From Xanthomonas arboricola (GTDB lineage Bacteria; Pseudomonadota; Gammaproteobacteria; Xanthomonadales; Xanthomonadaceae), in contig NZ_QREM01000010.1 in the NCBI RefSeq assembly GCF_003353015.1, forward strand, positions 555,899-607,340: 51,442 nt of DNA, written 5' to 3'. The notes beneath the pieces are model-generated. The model saw only the letters and a list, made by a program, of their open reading frames with translations, was not told the DNA's origin and made no database searches. The stretch's first letter is position 1. The number at the start of each line of letters is the position of its first letter. Below, piece by piece: positions 1 to 8,568 of the stretch. The position numbers were made by a program, and so were the translations under genes.

Positions 1-110
1 CTGCACGCCCGGCGCTCCTGCTGCATCCCGGAGCGGCATGGCGTCTTGCAAGGCCGAACGGCCACGTTGCCGCCCGGCCCAGGCCGACCGAGCGCTGACC
101 CGGAACCGGT

Positions 111-178
111 GTAGGAGCGCGCCCGAGCGCGACGAGGCATCACCGGTAACGCCTCGTCGCGCTCGGGCGCGCTCCTAC
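111..178. repeat. REP doublet (REPIN-like) perfect inverted repeat
   Basis: Two perfect 28-base arms (111-138 and 151-178) flank a 12-base loop. Each arm starts at its outer end with GTAGGAGCG, the core of REP sequences in Pseudomonas and Xanthomonas. The arrangement, two inverted REPs around a short spacer, is that of a REPIN. It lies beyond the 3' end of the universal stress protein gene and could also stop transcription. No REP-associated tyrosine transposase gene was seen in the window. Confidence 0.85.
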
Positions 179-244
179 GAGAGAAGATGCGGCTTGAACG
201 CGCGATGCGCGGCAGGTGAGCCTGCGCAACATGTCATCCGGCGA

Positions 245-691
245 TCAGCGGATCACCAGCACCGGAATCGAACTGTGCGTGAGCACTTCCACCGTCTGGC
301 TGCCGAGCAGCACGCGGCGCATGCCGCGGCGGCCGTGCGAGGTCATGATGATCAGGTCGCTGTCGCACTCCTTGGCGGTCTGCACGATGCCTTCGGCGGC
401 GAAGCGGTCCAGCACGTGGCGCGAGGCGGCCTTGATATTGGCCGCGGCTGCCAGCTCCAGCGCCGGGCGCAGGATCTTCTCTGCGGCGGCTTCGCGTTCC
501 TTGCGGTACTCCGGACTTGCCTCGTAGCCCACGCTCCAGCCCATCGCGTCGTACATGCCCATCGCCCACGGCTCGGACACGGTGACGATATCCACCTTGG
601 CACCGGTGGCCTTGGCCAACTCCAGGCCTTGGAACAAACCGCGATGCGACAACTCGGACGCATCGATGGCGATCAGGATACGTTTGTACAT
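245..691 (-). CDS. Universal stress protein, UspA family
   Basis: A 148-residue single-domain universal stress protein, the usual length for the family. The N-terminus YKRILIAIDAS is the first beta strand with the acidic residue that contacts the nucleotide. Near the C-terminus (about residues 119-136) TSHGRRGMRRVLLGS fits the G-x2-G-x9-G-S/T ATP-binding signature, so this is probably an ATP-binding member. The ATG is preceded on its strand by GGGAGGTCACC, a strong ribosome binding site. A perfect FNR/Anr-type palindrome lies about 76 bases upstream (761-774), suggesting induction at low oxygen. The family function is cytoplasmic stress endurance; the specific role is unknown. Family assignment is sure. 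Confidence 0.95.
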   Translation of the reverse strand: MYKRILIAIDASELSHRGLFQGLELAKATGAKVDIVTVSEPWAMGMYDAMGWSVGYEASPEYRKEREAAAEKILRPALELAAAANIKAASRHVLDRFAAEGIVQTAKECDSDLIIMTSHGRRGMRRVLLGSQTVEVLTHSSIPVLVIR

Positions 692-760
692 GGTGACCTC
701 CCTGGATGACCGGCCTGGCTGCCGGTGGAATCAGTCTGACAGTCCGCTGCGGCACGCGCC

Positions 761-774
761 TTGATCCGCATCAA
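761..774. promoter_or_regulatory. FNR/Anr-type operator upstream of the usp gene
   Basis: TTGATCCGCATCAA matches the FNR/Anr consensus TTGAT-N4-ATCAA at every fixed position. Its centre is about 76 bases before the ATG of the universal stress protein gene. With a transcription start some 35 bases before the ATG it would sit at the class II activator position near -41.5. The match is seen in the sequence; the regulatory role is inferred. Confidence 0.7.
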
Positions 775-800
775 TGCCGCCACGGGAGTTGCTCCAATAC

Positions 801-1382
801 TCAATCGGTTGGCGCCGCATCGGCAGCGTCGCGACGTACGCGTCCACGCGCCGGATTGCCCAGCGCGGTCGCGCCGGCCGGCACATCGCGGGTGACCACC
901 GCACCGGCACCGATCACCGCATCATCGCCGATGCACACGCCCGGCAGGATGATCGCACCGCCGCCGATCCACACGTTACGCCCGATCCGGATCGGTCGCC
1001 CGAACTCCAGCCCGCTGGCGCGTCCTGCCGCGTCGCGCGGATGGTCGGCGGCATAGAACTGCACCGCCGGGCCCACCTGCGTGCCCTCGCCGATGCTGAC
1101 CTCGCAGACATCCAGGATCACGCAGTTGAAGTTGAGGAACACGCCGGCGCCCAGGCGAATGTTGTAGCCGTAGTCGCAATGAAACGGCGGGCGGATCACC
1201 GCGCCTGCACCCACCTCGGCCAAGCGCTCGACCAGCAGCGCGTGCCGTTGGGCAGACGGCTGCGCGGCGCTGGCGTTGTAGCGCGCCATCCAGTCGGCCG
1301 CGGCCGCCTGGTCGGTCTGCAGCTCATCATCGGCAGCGTTGTAGAGCTCGCCTGCCAGCATCTTGTGTTTTTCGGTGCGCAT
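801..1382 (-). CDS. Maltose O-acetyltransferase-like hexapeptide acetyltransferase
   Basis: A 193-residue left-handed beta-helix acetyltransferase of the Maa/LacA/NodL group, cytoplasmic, transferring acetyl from acetyl-CoA to a sugar hydroxyl. The N-terminal MRTEKHKMLAGELYNAADDE is the typical Mac domain start (KMLAGELY motif). The body carries hexapeptide repeats such as IGRNVWIGGGAIILPG, ending in ALGNPARGRVRR, which resembles the GNPAR acetyl-CoA loop. FYAADHPRDA contains the catalytic histidine region. Length fits the family (about 180-200). Whether the acceptor is maltose, glucose or another sugar cannot be told. It is a single gene between usp and uvrD, on the same strand as both. Confidence 0.9.
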   Translation of the reverse strand: MRTEKHKMLAGELYNAADDELQTDQAAAADWMARYNASAAQPSAQRHALLVERLAEVGAGAVIRPPFHCDYGYNIRLGAGVFLNFNCVILDVCEVSIGEGTQVGPAVQFYAADHPRDAAGRASGLEFGRPIRIGRNVWIGGGAIILPGVCIGDDAVIGAGAVVTRDVPAGATALGNPARGRVRRDAADAAPTD

Positions 1383-1568
1383 CGGGCCGTGGCTCTGTCT
1401 GCGTTCGATTCGAACGCAAGGGTGTCACGGATGCCGCGGTGAATGCATCGGGCGATGCACCAATGCTGCCGGCAGTGCCTTCATGCCGATGACACTGTCC
1501 GGCCAGATCGGGACGCGGCTGCCGCCTACCGAACACACCCCGCGATGCAGTGCGATTGCACGCCCCGC

Positions 1569-3755
1569 CTAAATCACCGTCAGATTCGCGTAGGCCATCA
1601 CCAGCCACTTGGCGCCGACGTCGTCGAACTGCACCTGCACGCGCGCATGCGCGCCGGCGCCTTCGTAGTCCACGACCACGCCGCCGCCGAACTTGGGGTG
1701 TTGGACATTGGCACCGAGCTTGATCGGTGCGGCTTCGACCACGCCGTGTACCGGGCCGCCGCGCGTGGCGCCCAGCGAGGCAGTGCGCGAGACCTGCACT
1801 TTCGGGCGTACCTCGTGCAGCAACTCGCGCGGGATTTCGCGCAGGAAGCGCGAGGGCACGTTGTAGTTGTCCTGGCCATGGATGCGCCGCGATTCGGCGT
1901 AGCACAGCACCAGTTTCTGGCGCGCGCGGGTGATGCCCACATAGGCCAGGCGTCGCTCTTCTTCCAGCCGGCCACTTTCTTCCAGCGAGCGTGCGCTCGG
2001 GAACAGGCCATCTTCCAGGCCGACCAGGAACACGATGGGGAATTCCAGGCCCTTGGCCGAATGCAGCGTCATCAGCTGCACGCCCTCTTCGCCGGCCTGG
2101 GCCTGGCCTTCGCCGGCCTCCAGCGAGGCATAGGCGAGGAAGGCGACCAGCTCGGTCATGCCCTGGCTGTCTTCATCGTCCGGGCGGGTGAAGCGCGAGG
2201 CCACCGACACCAGTTCGTCCAGGTTCTCGGTACGCGATTCCGAATCCAGTCCGCTGCGGCTTTCCTTGGCCCAATGCTCGCGCAGGCCCGAGCGCATCAG
2301 CACATGGTCGATGCGTTCGGCCAGTTCCATCTGTCCGGTTTCGGCATGCAACTGGCCGACCAGGCTCAGGAACGTGGCCAGCGCATTGCGGGCGCGCGCG
2401 GCCAGGGTGTTTTCCTGCGTGGACAGCATGGCCGCTTCCCACAGCGACAACGCATTGGCGCGTGCCAGGCGGCGCACTTCGTCCAGCGTACGGTCGCCGA
2501 TGCCGCGCGTGGGCGTATTGACCGCGCGCTCGAACGCGGCATCGTCGCTGCGGTTGGTGAGCAGGCGCAGGTAGGCCAGCGCATCCTTGATTTCGGCACG
2601 CTCGAAGAAGCGCATGCCGCCGTACACGCGGTACGGCAGCTGCTCGGAAATCAGCGCCTCTTCCAGCGCGCGCGACTGCGCGTTGCTGCGATACAGCACC
2701 GCCACTTCGCCGTAGCTGCCGCCGTCACGCACCCACTGGCGCGCGCGCTCGACCACGTAGCGCGCCTCGTCGACCTCGTTGTAAGCCGCGTACAGGTCGA
2801 TCGGATCGCCGTCGCCGGAGTCGGTCCATAGCTGCTTGCCGATGCGGTCCGGGTTGTGCGCGATCACCGCATTGGCCGCGCCCAGGATATTCGCGCTGGA
2901 ACGGTAGTTCTGCTCCAGCCGCACGGTCTGCGCGCCGGGGAAATCCTTCAGGAAGCGCTGCACGTTCTCGACCTTGGCGCCACGCCAGCCATAGATGGCC
3001 TGGTCGTCGTCGCCGACCACGAACACATGCCCGCTCTCGCCGGCCAGCACGCGCACGAAGGCGTACTGGATGGCGTTGGTGTCCTGGAACTCGTCGACCA
3101 GGATCTCGCGGAAGCGCGCGCGGTAATGCGCCAGCAGGGCCGGGGTGTCGCGCAGCAGTTCATGCGCGCGCAGCAGCAACTCGGCGAAGTCCAGCAGGCC
3201 GGAGCGGTCGCAACGTTCCTGGTAGGCGGCGTAGACCTGCCGGCGCACCTCGGTCCAGTCGTCGTTGGGCTCGGGCTGGATATGCTGCGGACGGCGGCCT
3301 TCGTCCTTCTGCTCGTTGATCCACCAGCTCAGTTGCTTGGGCGGATACTTGCCCTCGTCCAGCTCCAGCGCCTGCACCACGCGCTTGACCAGCCGCAGCT
3401 GGTCGTCGCTGTCCATGACCTGGAAGCCTTCCGGCAGCCGCGCATCCTGCCAGTGCAGCCGCAGCAACCGATGCGCCAGCCCGTGGAAGGTGCCGATCCA
3501 CATGCCGCGGCTGCCGTTGCGCAGCTGCAGGTCGGTGCGGTGGCGCATTTCGCCGGCGGCCTTGTTGGTGAAGGTCACCGCGAAGATGCCGTGATTGGGC
3601 ACGCCCTGGACTTCGTTGAGCCAGGCGATGCGATGGATCAGCACGCGCGTCTTGCCGGAGCCGGCGCCGGCCAGCACCAGGTAATGCCCCGGCGGCGCGG
3701 AAACGGCCTCGCGCTGGGCGGGGTTTAAATGATCGAGCAAATGAGAGACATCCAC
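1569..3755 (-). CDS. uvrD: DNA helicase II UvrD
   Basis: A 728-residue superfamily 1A 3'-5' DNA helicase that acts in nucleotide excision repair and mismatch repair. Walker A AGAGSGKT is near residue 30; VTFTNKAAGEM (motif Ia), VDEFQDTN (motif II), GDDDQAIYGWRG (motif III), LEQNYRS (motif IV), LMTLHSAKGLEF (motif V) and YVGITRAR (motif VI) follow in order. The C-terminal region, about 680-728, contains the Tudor-like fold (VQHPKFGGGVVVDYEG) typical of UvrD rather than Rep. The chosen start is GTG at 3755 because homology begins at once after it; no strong ribosome binding site is visible. A repeat-rich gap separates it from the upstream gene. Confidence 0.96.
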   Translation of the reverse strand: MDVSHLLDHLNPAQREAVSAPPGHYLVLAGAGSGKTRVLIHRIAWLNEVQGVPNHGIFAVTFTNKAAGEMRHRTDLQLRNGSRGMWIGTFHGLAHRLLRLHWQDARLPEGFQVMDSDDQLRLVKRVVQALELDEGKYPPKQLSWWINEQKDEGRRPQHIQPEPNDDWTEVRRQVYAAYQERCDRSGLLDFAELLLRAHELLRDTPALLAHYRARFREILVDEFQDTNAIQYAFVRVLAGESGHVFVVGDDDQAIYGWRGAKVENVQRFLKDFPGAQTVRLEQNYRSSANILGAANAVIAHNPDRIGKQLWTDSGDGDPIDLYAAYNEVDEARYVVERARQWVRDGGSYGEVAVLYRSNAQSRALEEALISEQLPYRVYGGMRFFERAEIKDALAYLRLLTNRSDDAAFERAVNTPTRGIGDRTLDEVRRLARANALSLWEAAMLSTQENTLAARARNALATFLSLVGQLHAETGQMELAERIDHVLMRSGLREHWAKESRSGLDSESRTENLDELVSVASRFTRPDDEDSQGMTELVAFLAYASLEAGEGQAQAGEEGVQLMTLHSAKGLEFPIVFLVGLEDGLFPSARSLEESGRLEEERRLAYVGITRARQKLVLCYAESRRIHGQDNYNVPSRFLREIPRELLHEVRPKVQVSRTASLGATRGGPVHGVVEAAPIKLGANVQHPKFGGGVVVDYEGAGAHARVQVQFDDVGAKWLVMAYANLTVI

Positions 3756-3837
3756 CGCGCCATTTTACCGGTTGTGGCGTCGCTGCGGCTGAGATTGCGA
3801 TGAAGCAGTTGGGAATGCGAGGCTGCGCTCGCACCCT

Positions 3838-3930
3838 CACCCGGCGCTTCACGCCACTTCTCCCGGCGGGAGAAGGACACAAAGCCCCTCTCCCCTCGGG
3901 AGAGGGGTTGGGGTGAGGGTACGGGGGCGA
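3838..3930. repeat. Xanthomonas-type palindromic intergenic repeat
   Basis: Two GC hairpins in series: CTTCTCCCGGCGGGAGAAGG, then CCCTCTCCC/GGGAGAGGG followed by TTGGGGTGAGGGTACG. The same modules recur near 11.7-11.8, 45.3, 45.6 and 47.1-47.5 kb. They fill most of the gap upstream of uvrD (3756-4062), which holds no gene. The hairpins may act as terminators. Confidence 0.75.
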
Positions 3931-4011
3931 AGCAGTCGGCACATCACTTCTGAAGGCGCGTGGCGACGCGTTTGTCATTCCAGGCACTGGCAGATGTCTG
4001 AGGCGCACCCG

Positions 4012-4052
4012 CATCCGGCGCTACGCGCCACCTTCTCCCGGCGGAGAAGGGA
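4012..4052. repeat. Second copy of the hairpin repeat module
   Basis: It contains CATCCGGCGCTACGCGCCAC followed by CTTCTCCCGGCGGAGAAGG, a GC hairpin directly beyond the stop codon of the FAD/NAD(P)-binding protein gene. It is the same module as at 3857-3877 and plausibly acts as that gene's terminator. Confidence 0.6.
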
Positions 4053-4062
4053 GCGACGCCGA

Positions 4063-5457
4063 TCAAACGCCGCCTGGCAGTCCCAACATATCCCGCGCAA
4101 TCGCCGCTGCCTGCTCGCGCAGCTCCGGTACCGCCAGGCTCTCCCACAACGAACCGATCCGCAGGCTGCCGATCACCCGCAGCCGCGGATTGGCGCGCCC
4201 ATCGGCATCGATCAGGCAGCCATCGGCATCGGTCTCCACCCCGATCCCATGCGGACCTGCGACCGCAATGCCCTGCCCCAGCAACTGCTGCAGCAGCGGG
4301 TTGCGCATCGCCTGCACGCGCATTTCCACGCCGGTGGCGTTGACCAGCGTCTGCACATCCAGCTGCAGCGCATGCCCGGCACTGGCGCCGGCACTGACCC
4401 GCACGCAGGCACCGGCCTGGTAGGCCACCTCCAGCCGCGCGCGATGCAGCTGCAGTTGCCCGCGCGCGCGCATCGCCTGCAACTGCGCATGCACCGGCGC
4501 GGCGATGCGATGACGATGCACATCCCAATAGCGCACCACATGGCGCAGGAAGCGGCGCTGGTCGGCAACCGACAGCGTTTGCCACAAGGCCTGGCTCAGC
4601 GGGCGCAGACGCTCCATCACGCTCTGCCAGGGCAGGCCTTGCGCCATCGCAGCCCGCGCATGCCGCCGCAGGCTGCGCATGCGCGCACGCAGCGACAGCG
4701 CCAGCAACGGCTGCGGATCGAAGTCCGCCGCACTGCAATGCGCCTGCGGCAACGGCAGCAGCCCATGCCGCGACACCACGTGCACCGCCCCGCGATGCGC
4801 CTGCGCAGCCAGCGTCACCACCGTGTCGGCCATGCTCAGTCCCGAGCCGACGATGCACACCGCCGCGTCCTGCGGCAACGCGGCGACCGCCTCGGTCTCC
4901 CAGGCTTCCACCCGCTGCGCTGCCGACAGGCCGGTGGCGCCGCGCAGTGGCAGCGGCCGCAACGCATTGCCCACCGCCAGCACCACGCTGCTGGCGTGCA
5001 GGGCCTGCCCATCGTCGAGCTGCAACAGCGCGCCATCGGCATCGCATTGCAGCGTCCGCACGCGGGCGCTGTACACGGTGAGCGTCGCCGGGCCCTGCGC
5101 ACGTGCGGCCTGCAGGCGCTCGCGCAGGTACGGCGCGTAATGCCGGCGTCCGACGAAGTGCTGCGGCAGCTGCGCGTCCTCCAGCTCCGGGCAGCAGCTG
5201 TGCGCACGCAGGTAATCGACGAAATCCTGCGGCGCCTCCACCAGCGCGCTCATCCGCGCGGCGGGCACATTGAGCAGATGCTCGGGGCGCGTGGTGGCGT
5301 ACGCCACGCCCTCGCCCAGCAGCGCGTGCGGCTCGATCAGTGCGATCTGCAGCGGCGCCACGGCCTGACGCAGCAGCTGCAGCGCCACCAGCACACCGGA
5401 TGCGCCACCGCCAACGATGGCGATCACTGCATCGCCGGAATCACGCAGTTCAGTCAT
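4063..5457 (-). CDS. FAD/NAD(P)-binding protein (NAD_binding_9 family)
   Basis: A 464-residue flavoprotein-like oxidoreductase. The N-terminal VIAIVGGGASGVLVALQLL is a Rossmann FAD-binding motif (GxGxxG variant, about residues 10-28), followed by ALIEPHALLGEGVAYATT, as in the PF13454 family. A second nucleotide-binding motif VCIVGSGLSMADT occurs near residue 170. The late segment LVNATGVEMRV is the GD/ATG-type motif. The start at 5457 (MTELRDSG) places the Rossmann motif at the N-terminus; the longer open frame upstream has no homology-like sequence. Proteins of this family often sit near siderophore or redox genes, but no such neighbour is seen. Substrate unknown. Confidence 0.85.
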   Translation of the reverse strand: MTELRDSGDAVIAIVGGGASGVLVALQLLRQAVAPLQIALIEPHALLGEGVAYATTRPEHLLNVPAARMSALVEAPQDFVDYLRAHSCCPELEDAQLPQHFVGRRHYAPYLRERLQAARAQGPATLTVYSARVRTLQCDADGALLQLDDGQALHASSVVLAVGNALRPLPLRGATGLSAAQRVEAWETEAVAALPQDAAVCIVGSGLSMADTVVTLAAQAHRGAVHVVSRHGLLPLPQAHCSAADFDPQPLLALSLRARMRSLRRHARAAMAQGLPWQSVMERLRPLSQALWQTLSVADQRRFLRHVVRYWDVHRHRIAAPVHAQLQAMRARGQLQLHRARLEVAYQAGACVRVSAGASAGHALQLDVQTLVNATGVEMRVQAMRNPLLQQLLGQGIAVAGPHGIGVETDADGCLIDADGRANPRLRVIGSLRIGSLWESLAVPELREQAAAIARDMLGLPGGV

Positions 5458-5691
5458 CGGGCAATTGTAGGCGATGCGTCGCGTCGCACCGATGACAGCG
5501 GCCGTGCCCGCCAGCACCGCCGGGATAGCCTCGTGCGGAGGGGCCGGGCGGCGGCGCCCGTCCGATGCAGCACTCGCCCGATGCGCCTGTCGTGGCGCGG
5601 GCAGACCTGCGCCCGGCCAGACCGTGCCGGCTCGTGCCTGCAATCACCACGACACCGACCGCCACGGGTATCCCCACGCGCCAACCGGCAC

Positions 5692-5718
5692 CGTGCGTGC
5701 ATGGACCATGCACGCACG
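5692..5718. repeat. Perfect palindrome downstream of the cardiolipin synthase gene
   Basis: CGTGCGTGCATGG and CCATGCACGCACG are perfect 13-base arms around one base. The palindrome starts only seven bases beyond the stop codon of the cardiolipin synthase gene and has no T tract. It may be a hairpin that ends or protects the mRNA. The rest of the gap 5458-5724 shows nothing else. Confidence 0.6.
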
Positions 5719-5724
5719 CAACCA

Positions 5725-7143
5725 CTACATCAACGCATCGGCCAGGCGTGCGATGCCCTCGCGGCTGCGGCGCCAGGCCGGGCGCGTACGCCACTGCTCC
5801 AGCTCCAGCTGGCGCGCGTTGGCCAGGTAATCCTGCTCGATCGCACGCAGCCGCTGCACCACGCCCGGGTCGTAGCACAGCATGCCGATCTCGGCGTTGA
5901 GCGCGAACGAGCGGATGTCCAGGTTGATCGAGCCGACCAGTGCGATGTCCTCGTCCATGCTCAGGTGCTTGGCATGCAGGAAGTGCGGGCGGTACAGCGC
6001 GATCTTGACCCCGCAACGCAGCAGCTCCTCGAAATACGCCTCCTGCGCCCACGCCGCCAGGACCTGGTTGTTGCTCTCCGACAGGATCAGCTGCACATCC
6101 ACGCCGGACACCGCAGCGATGCGCAAGGCGCTGAGCAAGGCTTCGTCGGGGACGAAGTACGGCGTCACCAGCACCACCTTGCGGCGCGCCAGGTGGATCA
6201 CCGCGTTGATCGCATCGCGTGCATTCTCGAACGGATACGCCGGCCCGCTGGGCAGCAGCTGGGTGGCGATGTTGGCCTCGCAGACCGGCGCATCCGGCCA
6301 TACGTCCAGGCGCTGCCCGGTTTCGGTGAACCAGTCGCTGGCGAACACCGCTTCCAGATGATTGACCACCGGCCCGCGCACGCGCGCCACCAGCTCGCGA
6401 TTGGGCACCCCGTCGATGAAGCCGGCCTCGGCCAGGTTCTGCGAGCCGACAAAGCCCACCTGGTTGTCGATCACCGCAATCTTGCGATGGTTGCGCAGAT
6501 CCATGCGCCCGCTGCGCCGCCAGCGCAGGCCACCGGGCAGCACCGCCAGCACGTCCACCCCGGCCGCCTGCAGGCGCTGGCGATAGTGGCGCAGACCGCG
6601 CTTGGCACCGACCGCATCCAGCAGCACGCGGCAACGCACGCCGCGCGCACTGGCGCGTTGCAGCGCGGCGACCACCGCATCGCCCACCGCGTCGTCGAAC
6701 ATCAGGTAGTACAGCAGGTGGACGCGCTTTTCCGCCATGTCGATCGCGGTGATCAAGGCCTGCAGCGACTGCGTGTAATCGTCCAGCAATTCCACCGCAT
6801 TGCCCAGCGTGGGCATGAAATCGCCCTGGCGTTCGATCAGCGGCACCACCTCGGCACTGCTGGTGTCCGCCTGCGGGGCCCAGCGCAGGGCATGCAGGGG
6901 CAATTGCTGCTCGCGGATCACCTGCGAGGCGGTGGCCTGGCGTTCGACCCGCAGCCGCGATAGCCACGGATGCCCGAACAGCAGATACAGCGGCAGGCCG
7001 ACCACCGGCACGAAGCCGATCAGCAGCAACCAGCTGCGCGCCGCACCGGGCGTGGTACGGGTCGGAATCCACAATAGCGCGGCCAGGCGAATCACCCAGT
7101 CCAGCGCCAGCAGCCAGGTCCCTTGCAACCAGTCAGGCAACAT
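5725..7143 (-). CDS. cls: Cardiolipin synthase (phospholipase D family)
   Basis: A 472-residue inner-membrane enzyme that joins phosphatidylglycerol molecules to make cardiolipin. Two hydrophobic segments (about 9-25 and 37-56) form the N-terminal membrane hairpin. The two catalytic HxKxxxxD motifs are intact: HRKIAVID at residues 219-226 and HAKHLSMD at 390-397, each followed by a GS(Q/I)NL signature. The start at 7143 (MLPDWLQG) gives the typical ClsA length; a longer frame would reach to 7251 but would run into the LysR gene that ends at 7157. The gap of 13 bases to that gene suggests possible co-transcription. Confidence 0.93.
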   Translation of the reverse strand: MLPDWLQGTWLLALDWVIRLAALLWIPTRTTPGAARSWLLLIGFVPVVGLPLYLLFGHPWLSRLRVERQATASQVIREQQLPLHALRWAPQADTSSAEVVPLIERQGDFMPTLGNAVELLDDYTQSLQALITAIDMAEKRVHLLYYLMFDDAVGDAVVAALQRASARGVRCRVLLDAVGAKRGLRHYRQRLQAAGVDVLAVLPGGLRWRRSGRMDLRNHRKIAVIDNQVGFVGSQNLAEAGFIDGVPNRELVARVRGPVVNHLEAVFASDWFTETGQRLDVWPDAPVCEANIATQLLPSGPAYPFENARDAINAVIHLARRKVVLVTPYFVPDEALLSALRIAAVSGVDVQLILSESNNQVLAAWAQEAYFEELLRCGVKIALYRPHFLHAKHLSMDEDIALVGSINLDIRSFALNAEIGMLCYDPGVVQRLRAIEQDYLANARQLELEQWRTRPAWRRSREGIARLADALM

Positions 7144-7156
7144 CAGCGATCCGTTC

Positions 7157-8467
7157 TCAAGAAGGCTCCGATTCTGACCGCCCGGTGCGTGAACGCGACG
7201 CGGCGGATGTGTCCATCGGCACGCAATAACGAAATGGCCCGCCCTGCGCATCGGCCGGCTGCACGCGCTCGGCGCACACCTCCCGCAGCGTCTGCACGAA
7301 CGCCGACTGCGCGCGGGTGGGATGCCAGTCGCTGCGCAGCGTCATGCCGATCTGGCGGCGCAGCTGCGGCCCGGCGTGGCCGATCTCGCACAACAGGCCG
7401 GCGCGGCGCTCGAACAGGAACTGGTCGCGCGACATCAGCGTGAGCCAGTCGCCTTCCAGCAGCAGCCCGCGGATGGTCAGCTCCGCGCCGCATTCGATGC
7501 GCAGCGCCGGCGGCTCGATCTGCTGATCGCGGAACATGCGCTCCCAGCGCGCGCGTACCGGCGTGCCGGTGGTGGCGATCACCCAGGGATAGTCCAGCAA
7601 CTGCGCGAATGCATACGTGCGCCCGGCCAGCGGGTGGCCGCTGCGCGCCACGATCACCGGCTCGTCATCGAACAACGGCTCCTGCAGCACGTCGCGCAAC
7701 GGCAACGGCTCGCGCAGCGCACCGATCAGTAGATCCAGCCCACCTTCGCGCAGATGCGCCAGCAGTTCGTCATACGGGCCTTCGACCACGTTGACGCCGG
7801 CACCGGGATGCGCACGCGCAAACCGCGCCAGGACCTGCGGCAGCAGGATCGCCCGCGCCAACGGCATCACCCCCAGCGCGATCCGGCCGGCGTGCTGCGA
7901 GCGCAACGCGCCCACGTCGTCCAGGCCGGCGCGCACTTCGGCCAGCGCCAGGCGCACCTGCCGCAGCAGCCGCGTGGCCACCGGGGTGGCTTGCATGGTC
8001 TTGCCGCGACGCACCGTCAGCGGCACCTCGATCACATCGGCCAGCGACTGCACTGCGCGGTAGATCGCCGGCTGCGAGACCCCGGCACGCGCCGCCGCCA
8101 GCGAGTAACTCCCCGCCACATCCACCGCGACCAGGGCCTGCAGCTGCCCCAGCGAAACCCGTCGCTCCAGCCCGGGGCGCACCGGCAGCCGCAGCGCCCG
8201 CCGCGCCACCCGGATGCCGCGCCCCAGTTGCGCCAACGCCCGCTCGATGCGCGGCACCAGCAGTTGCGTGGCCTCGGTGGCGACCATGCCGCCCGGATGC
8301 CGCTCGAACAGGCGCGCGCCGAGCTGCTGTTCCAGCCGCGCCACCGCCTGCGTCAATGCCGGCTGCGACAGGTTCACCTGCGGCGCGGCCGCGCTGATGC
8401 TGCCCAGCCGGTGTACCACGACCAGGGCATACAGATGACGAAGATTCGGCTCGGGGGTCGGCGGCAT
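7157..8467 (-). CDS. LysR-type regulator with two helix-turn-helix regions
   Basis: A 436-residue LysR-family transcription factor, longer than the usual ~300. It has two LysR HTH segments in tandem: the first at about residues 8-66 (AAPQVNLSQPALTQAVARLE) and the second at about 106-165 (AAARAGVSQPAIYRAVQSL). Each contains the SQPA(L/I)-type recognition-helix signature. A substrate-binding domain follows (about 185-405). The arrangement looks like a natural double-HTH subfamily, not a frameshift, because the frame is continuous. It is divergent from the CHA aldolase gene with about 100 bases between, the usual layout for a LysR regulator and its target, so it probably controls the oxalomesaconate genes with a pathway intermediate as inducer. 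Confidence 0.9.
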   Translation of the reverse strand: MPPTPEPNLRHLYALVVVHRLGSISAAAPQVNLSQPALTQAVARLEQQLGARLFERHPGGMVATEATQLLVPRIERALAQLGRGIRVARRALRLPVRPGLERRVSLGQLQALVAVDVAGSYSLAAARAGVSQPAIYRAVQSLADVIEVPLTVRRGKTMQATPVATRLLRQVRLALAEVRAGLDDVGALRSQHAGRIALGVMPLARAILLPQVLARFARAHPGAGVNVVEGPYDELLAHLREGGLDLLIGALREPLPLRDVLQEPLFDDEPVIVARSGHPLAGRTYAFAQLLDYPWVIATTGTPVRARWERMFRDQQIEPPALRIECGAELTIRGLLLEGDWLTLMSRDQFLFERRAGLLCEIGHAGPQLRRQIGMTLRSDWHPTRAQSAFVQTLREVCAERVQPADAQGGPFRYCVPMDTSAASRSRTGRSESEPS

Positions 8468-8568
8468 GTTCTAACTATAAGCAAAACCAATATGCATACC
8501 CCAAATGAATCTTGAGCCAGCAGGCGATCACCGCACAGACTCGGTGCACCCCTAACGAGGATGGATGG
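8468..8568. promoter_or_regulatory. Divergent promoter region, LysR gene / gallate lower-pathway genes
   Basis: This 101-base gap between divergent starts is the most AT-rich stretch nearby (around TATAAGCAAAACCAATATGC, 8476-8495). It must hold both promoters and probably the LysR operator; a T-N11-A core can be placed in it, but not uniquely. The CHA aldolase gene has a good ribosome binding site, CGAGG, just before its ATG. Confidence 0.55.

Noticed and set aside
8512-8568. Upstream TTG start for the CHA aldolase gene
   Set aside because: The ATG at 8569 has a good ribosome binding site and matches the family start. The extra 19 codons lie in the promoter region.
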